A DNA stretch of 8,258 nucleotides from Bacillota bacterium (GTDB taxonomy: Bacteria > Bacillota > Clostridia > Saccharofermentanales > Fastidiosipilaceae). The notes under the pieces are model-generated. The model was not told where the DNA came from and searched no databases. It saw only the letters and a list, made by a program, of their open reading frames with translations. Where the stretch lies: positions 1-8,258 of the forward strand of contig JAEWGS010000109.1 in the NCBI GenBank assembly GCA_023388205.1. Direction: 5' to 3'. This document shows, one piece after another, positions 1-4,839 of this stretch. Within the stretch, counting starts at the first letter, position 1. Every line of letters starts with the position of its first letter. Made by a program: the position numbers and the translations under genes.

Positions 1-1
1 A

Positions 2-403
2 GACGAGCATCCATATCATGAGGTGCCTGGTGTTGAGGGTGGTACAAATGTTGGAAATAGACATCCAGCAGACCCAACAAGACCAAATGAAGGGTCGAAG
101 AAATATACCTTCAAGGGATGGAATACAAGCCCTGATGGAAATGGAGAAAGCTTCACGTCAAGCACGATAGTAAATGGCGACCTAACGGTATATGCTATTT
201 GGGAAGAAGTACCTGAAGAAACAACTACAACAGAAACAAGTACTGAAGCTACAACAAGCAAGGAAACAGCAAAAGGTGGTGGCGGTGCGAAAGAAACACC
301 AATGGCCAAGACAGGTGAAGCACCGATGCATCTGGGTATGATTGCAGGCTTAGGTTTAGCGGCATTCTTGATGGCTTTGAGACGCAAAGAACGCGTGGAA
401 TAA
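2..403 (+). CDS. Cell-wall-anchored surface protein, C-terminal end (5' truncated by window)
   Basis: The frame is open from the left edge, so only the last 133 residues are visible. Visible residues 34-67 (YTFKGWNT...VYAIW) match the InlB B-repeat / Listeria-Bacteroides repeat (Flg_new), a small beta module of secreted adhesins. Residues 69-99 form a low-complexity Thr/Glu/Gly linker of the kind that spans the wall. Then come MAKTGE (101-106), a hydrophobic segment (about 110-126) and a basic tail RRKERVE. This is the tripartite layout of a sortase sorting signal, although MAKTG replaces the canonical LPxTG. Sortase would cleave after Thr and attach the protein to peptidoglycan; substrate and adhesive role cannot be told from this fragment. 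Base composition is more A-rich (ACA Thr codons) than the genes to the right. The family call is firm; sortase processing is inferred. Confidence 0.85.
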   Translation, partial: DEHPYHEVPGVEGGTNVGNRHPADPTRPNEGSKKYTFKGWNTSPDGNGESFTSSTIVNGDLTVYAIWEEVPEETTTTETSTEATTSKETAKGGGGAKETPMAKTGEAPMHLGMIAGLGLAAFLMALRRKERVE

Positions 404-452
404 AGTCAAAAAAGCTTGATTGCGGGTGATCCTTTGGGTGAGCCCCAAAAGC

Positions 453-491
453 AACCTCCCATCCTTGAATCCAAGGATGGGAGGTTTTTTT
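453..491 (+). terminator. Strong rho-independent terminator of the surface-protein gene
   Basis: A perfect 15-bp stem (453-467 with 472-486) encloses a 4-base loop (AATC) and runs into seven T (485-491). It lies 49 bases after the stop codon and points rightward. In the reverse direction only a run of four T would follow the stem, so it may also act weakly on leftward transcription. Confidence 0.93.
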
Positions 492-531
492 ATAGCTTGC
501 CTGTTATTTGGATGATTGGTAGCCAAAGCAT

Positions 532-567
532 AAAAAAAGGCACCCTCAGCAAAACGCGAGGATGCCT
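532..567 (-). terminator. Rho-independent terminator of fucO
   Basis: Read on the minus strand, AGGCATCCTC (567-558) pairs with GAGGGTGCCT (547-538) through ten pairs including one G-U, with a 10-base loop. The T tract spans 538-532. It starts 19 bases past the fucO stop. Together with the plus-strand terminator at 453-491 it insulates the convergent gene pair. Confidence 0.88.
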
Positions 568-586
568 CTTTCGGGATGGACTGAAA

Positions 587-1747
587 TTAGATTCTGCCGT
601 GGAAGGCGTCTTTGTAAAGTTCGACGATCTCATCGTATTGGCAGGGGCGGGGGTTACCCGGTGTGCAGGCATCTGCCATGGCGAGCTCAGCGAGGGTCTC
701 GATATCTTCTTCTTTGACCCCGAGTTCACGGATGGTCGGCGGGATATCCACGTCCTTCGAGAGCTGAGCAACCGCGTCCATGGCGGCCTTGCGGGCATCG
801 TCGAGGCTCATTTCGTCGACACCCTTCACGCCGAGCGCTTTGGCGATGTCGCGATACTTTTCACCCGTGTATTCCGCGTTGTATTTCATAACGTAAGGAA
901 GCAAGCAGGCGTTTGCGACACCGTGAGCGATATCGTAGAAAGAACCGAGCGGGTGAGCCATACCGTGGACCACACCGAGTCCGCAGTTTGAGAACGCCAT
1001 ACCCGTGACGTACTGGGCGAGCGCCATATCTTCGCGCCCTTTGGGATCACCCTTGACAGAATCGCGCAGGCTACGGCCGATGAGCTCGATGGCTTTGAGG
1101 TTCAAGCAGTCGGTGAGTTCCCAGGCGCCTTGAGTAATGTAGCCTTCGATGGCGTGCGTCAGAGCATCCATACCCGTTGCGGCGGTCAGGCCCTTGGGCA
1201 TGCTCATCATGAGATCAGAATCGACGAAAGCAACGATGGGAAGATCGTGGGGATCCACACACACAAATTTGCGGCGTTTCTCTTCGTCCGTGATCACGTA
1301 GTTGATCGTAACTTCGGAAGCGGTGCCGGCCGTCGTGCCAATGGCGAAAATCGGCAGGGAGGGATTCTTCGTGGGGCTGAAGCCTTCCAGAGAACGCACA
1401 TCTTCAAATTCAGGATTGGTATAGATGATGCCAATGGCTTTGGCGCAGTCTTGAGGAGAGCCGCCGCCGACCATAACGATATGATCCGCTTGCGTTTCTC
1501 TCAGCTTCTTGAGGCCGCAAAGGACGTTCTCGATGGTTGGATTGGGTTTGACATCCGAGAAGACGTCGTAAGTGATTCCAGCCTGATCGAGCTGCTCGGT
1601 GATTTTGTCGAGCACGCCGGCCTTGATCACGCCCTCGTCCGTGACGACAAAGGCCTTCTTAAAACCACGTTTTTTGATCTCGGGGCCTAATTCTTTGATG
1701 GCGCCTGAGCCGTGGTAGCTGGTTTCGTTAAGGATCATTCGATGCAT
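587..1747 (-). CDS. fucO: Lactaldehyde reductase / 1,2-propanediol oxidoreductase (iron-containing alcohol dehydrogenase)
   Basis: This 386-residue group III Fe-dependent alcohol dehydrogenase closely resembles E. coli FucO along its whole length (for example MILNET, GGGSPQD, VCVDPHD, ALTHAIEGYIT, GNPR). FucO reduces L-lactaldehyde to L-1,2-propanediol with NADH during anaerobic fucose or rhamnose breakdown, in the cytoplasm. Visible key residues are the NAD-binding GGGSPQD at 94-100, Asp37 (equivalent to the FucO NAD-selecting Asp39), and iron ligands Asp194, His198, His261 and His275, each offset by two from FucO. The start is the ATG at 1747, which has AGGAGG five bases upstream; an in-frame ATG eight codons earlier (1771) lies before that site and is not used in my reading. 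No fucose or rhamnose genes are in the window, so the physiological substrate could be another short aldehyde. The family call is very secure; the exact substrate is inferred. Confidence 0.92.
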   Translation of the reverse strand: MHRMILNETSYHGSGAIKELGPEIKKRGFKKAFVVTDEGVIKAGVLDKITEQLDQAGITYDVFSDVKPNPTIENVLCGLKKLRETQADHIVMVGGGSPQDCAKAIGIIYTNPEFEDVRSLEGFSPTKNPSLPIFAIGTTAGTASEVTINYVITDEEKRRKFVCVDPHDLPIVAFVDSDLMMSMPKGLTAATGMDALTHAIEGYITQGAWELTDCLNLKAIELIGRSLRDSVKGDPKGREDMALAQYVTGMAFSNCGLGVVHGMAHPLGSFYDIAHGVANACLLPYVMKYNAEYTGEKYRDIAKALGVKGVDEMSLDDARKAAMDAVAQLSKDVDIPPTIRELGVKEEDIETLAELAMADACTPGNPRPCQYDEIVELYKDAFHGRI

Positions 1748-1752
1748 GATAA

Positions 1753-1758
1753 CCTCCT
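1753..1758 (-). promoter_or_regulatory. Shine-Dalgarno site that fixes the fucO start
   Basis: Minus-strand AGGAGG lies five bases before the ATG at 1747-1745. It sits downstream of the alternative ATG at 1771, so it supports the shorter protein, whose N-terminus (MHRMILNET) also lines up with FucO homologues. Confidence 0.85.
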
Positions 1759-1785
1759 GTGTGTGCTTCATATCAAAGCACCCTG

Positions 1786-1814
1786 TTTATAGATTCCAAA
1801 CACTCCTAGTGTAA
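1786..1814 (-). promoter_or_regulatory. Candidate fucO promoter with a dyad in its spacer
   Basis: Minus-strand TATAAA (1791-1786) is a good -10 hexamer. The hexamer 17 bases upstream, TTACAC (1814-1809), is a poor -35. Within this span is a small inverted repeat ACACT-CCT-AGTGT (1800-1812), placed where a repressor or activator could act. Position relative to the gene is sensible, with a 5' leader of about 30 bases. No known regulator motif is recognised. Confidence 0.35.
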
Positions 1815-1986
1815 CGCAAAAAAACGTGTGAGAGATTTGGACTTTTTTGTTATATCGTACAAAAGGCCTCAGATGTGAGCGAGATCTCTTTTGGTCGAAA
1901 AAATAGAAAGTGTCCAACCTTTTGTTCAAAGGGATGCGCGATTCTTGTGTGCTTTTTTAGCTTTTTGTCTGTTGGTGTGTCAAAGG

Positions 1987-2027
1987 AGCTTCGACGAGGG
2001 TCTTCAGAAGCTTCGACGAGGGTCTTC
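1987..2027. repeat. 19-bp tandem direct repeat, period 22
   Basis: AGCTTCGACGAGGGTCTTC occurs identically at 1987-2005 and 2009-2027 with three bases between the copies. A 22-base period places both copies on roughly the same face of the helix (about two turns). It may be a paired protein-binding site or a simple local duplication. Confidence 0.85.
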
Positions 2028-2090
2028 GAAAATTTTGTTGCATTCATCACAGAAATTGAGAAAAATATCTTATGTAAAGGTCGAATCCGG

Positions 2091-2130
2091 TTGAATTCTT
2101 CGCTGTGGCGTGTTACGTTTGGCAGCGTAA
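2091..2130 (+). promoter_or_regulatory. Candidate promoter and operator for the EIIC gene
   Basis: TTGAAT (2091-2096) and TACGTT (2114-2119) are 17 bases apart, and TG at 2111-2112 makes an extended -10. The -10 overlaps one arm of an inverted repeat TTACG-N8-CGTAA (2113-2117 with 2126-2130). A second repeat, CGCTG (2101-2105) with CAGCG (2123-2127), is interleaved with it. A start near 2126 would leave a leader of about 190 bases before the EIIC start codon. Each hexamer is imperfect, so this is tentative. Confidence 0.3.
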
Positions 2131-2177
2131 GCATCACGACAAAGCTTTCTCAAGATCAAGATCCGCTGATGAAGCCC

Positions 2178-2228
2178 TTATCGGCCCCCATCCGCCCTTT
2201 ATCAGCCCCTCAACGGTCTCTTATCGGC
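2178..2228. repeat. Three phased TTATCRGC boxes
   Basis: TTATCGGC (2178-2185), TTATCAGC (2199-2206) and TTATCGGC (2221-2228) start 21 and 22 bases apart, close to two helical turns. The first two are embedded in similar C-rich context (CCC before and CCC after). They lie 90-140 bases upstream of the EIIC start codon, inside the leader if the promoter at 2091 is real. Function is unknown; cooperative regulator binding is one reading. Confidence 0.55.
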
Positions 2229-2318
2229 GCGAAGTGATCCTCGGATGAAGATGTGGATCGTCCGCTTGAAGCTTAGGAAGTCGGCTTTAATTTATGTAAG
2301 AAGGAGACGTATTCTGAT

Positions 2319-3416
2319 ATGTCAGAGTCTAATGCAGTCGCAGCGACCAAACGCTGTGTTTACAACCCCAAGCTGGAGGCGATTTCGTTCAAAACTTTTA
2401 TCACCAAGCTTTTGAATGGTGTCGCGATCGCCATTGTGATTGGCTTGATCCCCAACGCAATCTTTGGTGAGGTCTTCAAAGCACTGATTCCTTATACGCC
2501 CGTGGCCGAGTTCCTCTATAACGTGGTGAGTGGGGCGCAATTTTCTGTGCCGCTCCTTGTCGGTGTGCTCGTGGCGTATCAATTTGGGATGACGCCGATC
2601 GAACTGGCAACGATGGGTGCGACGACCTTTATTGCTTCGGGTGTCGTGACGATGGTGGATGGCGCCTGGAAGATTGCGGGCATCGGCGATTTGATCAACG
2701 TGATGCTGGTCGCTGTTTTGGGCGTGCTATTCGTTCGTCTGCTTTCGGGGCGCCTCGGTTCTTTGACCATGATTTTGACGCCGATATTGACGGTGACCAT
2801 CGTGGGCGGGATCGGCAGCTTCACCTTGCCTTATGTGCGTCAGGTGACGACATGGATCGGGCAGCTGATCGCCTCGTTTACGACTTTGCAGCCGCTTCTC
2901 ATGTCCATTTTGTTGTCGATTTCCTTTGCGATCATCATTATTTCGCCCGTGTCGACCGTGGCCATTGGCTTGGCCGTGGGTCTGTCTGGGCTCGCATCTG
3001 GTGCGGCGAATATGGGTATTGCCTCTTGTGCCATGGTCCTCGTGGTCGGTTCACTCTATGCCAATCGCATCGGTGTGACGCTCGCGGTCTTCCTCGGCTC
3101 GATGAAGCTTTTCATGCCGAACTGGCTCAAGCATCCGCAATTGAATATTCCGATCGTCCTCAATGGCGTGGTCGGCGGTGTGCTCGCCTATCTGTTTAAC
3201 ATTCAGGGGACGCCTCAATCGGCAGGTTTTGGTTTCTCTGGTTTGGTGGGCCCGATCAACGCCTTTAAGTACATGACGCAGCCTCCTGCACTGCGCGTTT
3301 TGCTCTTGTTCTTGTGCTATTTCGTTTTGACGGCTCTGGGCGCCTATCTGATCGACTTGATCTGTGTGCGTGTGCTCAAACTTTATAAGCATGATATTTA
3401 TCTGTTTGAGAACTAA
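2319..3416 (+). CDS. PTS sugar transporter subunit IIC (PTS_EIIC_2-type membrane permease)
   Basis: This is a 365-residue, very hydrophobic protein with about nine or ten membrane spans (for example 34-54, 74-90, 124-142, 150-170, 192-209, 236-250, 326-348). Conserved-looking family blocks are SPVSTVAIGLAVGLSGLASG (209-228) and NIQGTP...GFGFSGLVGPI (295-313), typical of the stand-alone EIIC family PF13303. EIIC proteins form the sugar channel of the phosphotransferase system in the cytoplasmic membrane. There is no EIIA or EIIB domain here and none encoded nearby, so phosphoryl transfer must come from elsewhere, or the protein works as an unphosphorylated permease. The substrate is not predictable. 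The ATG at 2319 is preceded by AAGGAG (2301-2306), but 12 bases away, a longer spacing than usual; no better start is seen. D-lactate dehydrogenase follows after 96 bases on the same strand. Confidence 0.85.
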   Translation: MSESNAVAATKRCVYNPKLEAISFKTFITKLLNGVAIAIVIGLIPNAIFGEVFKALIPYTPVAEFLYNVVSGAQFSVPLLVGVLVAYQFGMTPIELATMGATTFIASGVVTMVDGAWKIAGIGDLINVMLVAVLGVLFVRLLSGRLGSLTMILTPILTVTIVGGIGSFTLPYVRQVTTWIGQLIASFTTLQPLLMSILLSISFAIIIISPVSTVAIGLAVGLSGLASGAANMGIASCAMVLVVGSLYANRIGVTLAVFLGSMKLFMPNWLKHPQLNIPIVLNGVVGGVLAYLFNIQGTPQSAGFGFSGLVGPINAFKYMTQPPALRVLLLFLCYFVLTALGAYLIDLICVRVLKLYKHDIYLFEN

Positions 3417-3436
3417 AGAAGAGCTCAAAAGAGCCC

Positions 3437-3479
3437 TGCATGAAGTGCATTGAAAAAGAAGCATGCATGAAATGTGTTG
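3437..3479. repeat. Imperfect 16-bp direct repeat between the EIIC gene and ldhA
   Basis: TGCATGAAGTGCATTG (3437-3452) recurs as TGCATGAAATGTGTTG (3464-3479), with three differences and a 27-base period. It occupies the short gap before the ldhA ribosome site. A small GCTC-AAAA-GAGC hairpin (3423-3434) lies just upstream, but without a T tract, so I see no terminator here and transcription may continue into ldhA. Confidence 0.5.
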
Positions 3480-3512
3480 CGTATTGGGAAAAGCAAAAGG
3501 AGATTCTAAAGT

Positions 3513-4523
3513 ATGGCTAAGTACGAATTGTTTAGTTTGAGACCGGATGAGCGTGTGTATGCGGAAGCCTTCATGGCTGAGCATCCTGAATTTGATTTGA
3601 GAGTGCACGATGAGGCGCTGTCTGATGAAAGTTTGTCGGCGATTGAAGATGGCTGCCAAGCGGTCATTGTTTCTCAGATTAAGCCCCTTTCAGATGCTGT
3701 GTTAGATCGCTTGGTGGAAGCAGGCGTCAAAGTTTTGGCGACGCGTTCGGCAGGCTATGACATGTATCCCCTGCAAAAGCTCAAAGAACGCGGTATTCGT
3801 TTGACGAATGTTCCGAGCTATTCGCCGGAGTCCATCGCGGAATTTGCTTTTATGGGCGCCTTGGCGTTCATCCGGAAGCTTCCGCTCATTTTGCAAAAGA
3901 CCGAGGCCCATGACTTTAGATGGCAAGAGAGCATTCGTGCGCAGCGCTTTTGTGAGCGCACGGTCGGGATCGTCGGCTGCGGCACCATTGGCCGTGAATT
4001 GGCGAAGCTCTTTCATCAATTGGGCTGCGAGGTTTTCGCGTACGACGCTTTTTATCAGGATGAAAATCTGGTCAAAGAGGGCGTGCTGACCTATACCAGC
4101 CTCGATGAACTCATTCAAAAGGCGGACGTCATTTCGCTTCATATCCCTGCGACGCCAGAAAATCACCACCTCATCAATCGCGAACGCATCGCGCAAATGA
4201 AAAAGGGGACGATCCTGATCAATACGGCGCGCGGCGCAGTTTTGGATACTGATGCTGTGATTGAGGCTCTGGATTCGGGGCATTTGGCCGGAGCCTTGCT
4301 CGATGTGTACGAGTTCGAAGCGCCTTATGTGACCGTTGATTGGACGGGTAGAGCGCTCGAAGATGCACGTCTACAAAAGCTGATCGACCACCCGCAAGTG
4401 ATCTATACGCCGCATATTGCTTATTACACGGGCGAAGCGGTCAAAGCGCTCTTTGAAACGTCTGTGCGTGCGGCTGAACAGATCGTAACGACGGGATCAG
4501 CCAAAGAAGAAATTAAGCTTTGA
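3513..4523 (+). CDS. ldhA: D-lactate dehydrogenase (D-2-hydroxyacid dehydrogenase family)
   Basis: This 336-residue cytoplasmic enzyme is predicted to reduce pyruvate to D-lactate with NADH, regenerating NAD+ in fermentation. The Rossmann motif is VGIVGCGTIG (151-160), followed by Asp178 at the end of the next strand, which favours NAD over NADP. The catalytic set is visible: Arg240 in NTARG, a Glu in DVYEFE (E269 by spacing) and His301 in TPHIAYYT. The Arg-to-Glu (29) and Arg-to-His (61) spacings are those of lactobacillar D-LDH, and the segment DWTG...DARLQKLI resembles the insert typical of true D-LDHs. Length is normal for the family. AAGGAG (3497-3502) lies ten bases before the ATG; translation ends with tandem stops TGA TAA. 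D-hydroxyisocaproate dehydrogenase and VanH are relatives that cannot be fully excluded, but no van genes are nearby. Confidence 0.9.
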   Translation: MAKYELFSLRPDERVYAEAFMAEHPEFDLRVHDEALSDESLSAIEDGCQAVIVSQIKPLSDAVLDRLVEAGVKVLATRSAGYDMYPLQKLKERGIRLTNVPSYSPESIAEFAFMGALAFIRKLPLILQKTEAHDFRWQESIRAQRFCERTVGIVGCGTIGRELAKLFHQLGCEVFAYDAFYQDENLVKEGVLTYTSLDELIQKADVISLHIPATPENHHLINRERIAQMKKGTILINTARGAVLDTDAVIEALDSGHLAGALLDVYEFEAPYVTVDWTGRALEDARLQKLIDHPQVIYTPHIAYYTGEAVKALFETSVRAAEQIVTTGSAKEEIKL

Positions 4524-4535
4524 TAAAGCGCATTC

Positions 4536-4566
4536 GGGTCTTCTACACACAAGTGAAGATCCCTTT
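4536..4566 (+). terminator. Possible weak terminator of ldhA
   Basis: GGGTCTTC (4536-4543) pairs with GAAGATCCC (4555-4563) with one bulged T, and an inner AC/GT extension is possible. Only TTT follows. It sits 13 bases past the stop codon and immediately before the SRP RNA promoter. It is weaker than the other terminators in the window. Confidence 0.4.
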
Positions 4567-4581
4567 GCTATAATCTATAGC
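4566..4581 (+). promoter_or_regulatory. Extended -10 promoter for SRP RNA (and probably dnaX)
   Basis: TGCTATAAT (4566-4574) is a perfect extended -10; no good -35 exists at 16-18 bases upstream, as is usual for extended -10 promoters. The element is also the left half of a perfect dyad GCTATA-ATC-TATAGC (4567-4581). Transcription would start near 4581-4583, about 70 bases before the SRP RNA core. Confidence 0.75.
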
Positions 4582-4597
4582 AACAAAAGATCTTAAG

Positions 4598-4627
4598 AAG
4601 AGGAGGCTGCGTCTGTAGCTTCCTCTT
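4598..4627 (+). other. Leader hairpin between the promoter and the SRP RNA core
   Basis: AAGAGGAGGCT (4598-4608) pairs with AGCTTCCTCTT (4617-4627) in an 11-bp stem with one G-U and an 8-base loop. It is followed by AGATTTT, too poor for a standard terminator. It could be a processing signal in the SRP precursor, an attenuator, or a 5' domain of the RNA. A further short pairing, AGAGA (4635-4639) with TCTCT (4651-4655), would compete with the terminal SRP helix. Confidence 0.6.
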
Positions 4628-4650
4628 AGATTTTAGAGATGCTTGAGAAG

Positions 4651-4776
4651 TCTCTCCAGGTGGGTGCCTAGGCCCCGCGCAATTTAGCCCGTGAACCCTG
4701 TCAGGTCCTGACGGAAGCAGCAGTAAGCGGTCCACTGAATGTGCCGCGGATCAGTCGAGGCATCCTCCTGGAGAGA
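4651..4776 (+). ncRNA. ffs: Signal recognition particle RNA, small bacterial (4.5S-like) type
   Basis: The diagnostic domain IV sequence is present at 4701-4725: TCAGGTCC, a tetraloop, then GGAAGCAGCAG, which forms the Ffh-binding symmetric and asymmetric loops. The tetraloop reads TGAC instead of the usual GGAA. The rod-shaped fold is supported by a perfect 10-bp terminal helix (4651-4660 with 4767-4776), GGGTGCCT (4662-4669) with AGGCATCC (4758-4765), and CCGCG (4675-4679) with CGCGG (4745-4749). TTTT follows at 4777-4780. The core is 126 bases. I see no Alu domain, so this differs from the large B. subtilis scRNA. With Ffh and FtsY it targets nascent membrane and secreted proteins. Exact ends are uncertain, because transcription probably begins near 4582. 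Placement immediately upstream of dnaX is the usual Bacillota order. Confidence 0.93.
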
Positions 4777-4839
4777 TTTTATCCATCTTATGATCTTGAT
4801 CGTTGTTGCAAGTTCCAAAAGCGCGAAAGGATGGAGGCC

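Larger units (their letters stand above)
1772..2318. other. Long divergent intergenic region, no convincing gene
   Basis: This region lies between the leftward fucO and the rightward EIIC gene. Open frames of up to 120 codons occur on both strands, but they overlap one another and contain local repeats. They lack recognisable domains, and only the rightward one has a passable ribosome site. The stretch holds the fucO promoter candidate, a 19-bp tandem repeat (1987-2027), a promoter-like element with nested inverted repeats (2091-2130) and three phased TTATCRGC boxes (2178-2228), so a regulatory role is more likely than a coding one. I see no tRNA, T-box or known riboswitch signature. Confidence 0.6.

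Noticed and set aside
416..991. 191-codon plus-strand open frame across the fucO terminator and 3' end
   Set aside because: Antisense to the conserved fucO coding sequence and contains two terminators; its amino acids reflect the complementary strand.
1130..1690. 186-codon plus-strand open frame antisense to fucO
   Set aside because: Shadow of a strongly conserved gene; no ribosome site.
1850..2137. 95-codon open frame on the minus strand in the fucO-EIIC gap
   Set aside because: GTG start without a ribosome site, no domain, and it covers the likely promoter region.
1875..2237. 120-codon open frame on the plus strand starting at GTG, with a passable AAAAGG eight bases upstream
   Set aside because: No recognisable domain, erratic composition, passes through the direct repeats, and overlaps another open frame on the opposite strand. 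I keep the region as intergenic.
2266..2293. TTGAAG-N16-TAATTT as the EIIC promoter
   Set aside because: It would start the mRNA almost at the ribosome site, and the -10 matches only three of six consensus bases; the element at 2091 is slightly better but also weak.
3051..3659. 202-codon minus-strand open frame across the EIIC-ldhA junction
   Set aside because: Antisense to two conserved genes and rich in Gln/Arg/His as expected of a shadow frame.
4741..4839. In-frame GTG extension of dnaX by 33 codons
   Set aside because: It lies within the SRP RNA, has no ribosome site, and its residues do not resemble DnaX; the ATG at 4840 gives the normal N-terminus.
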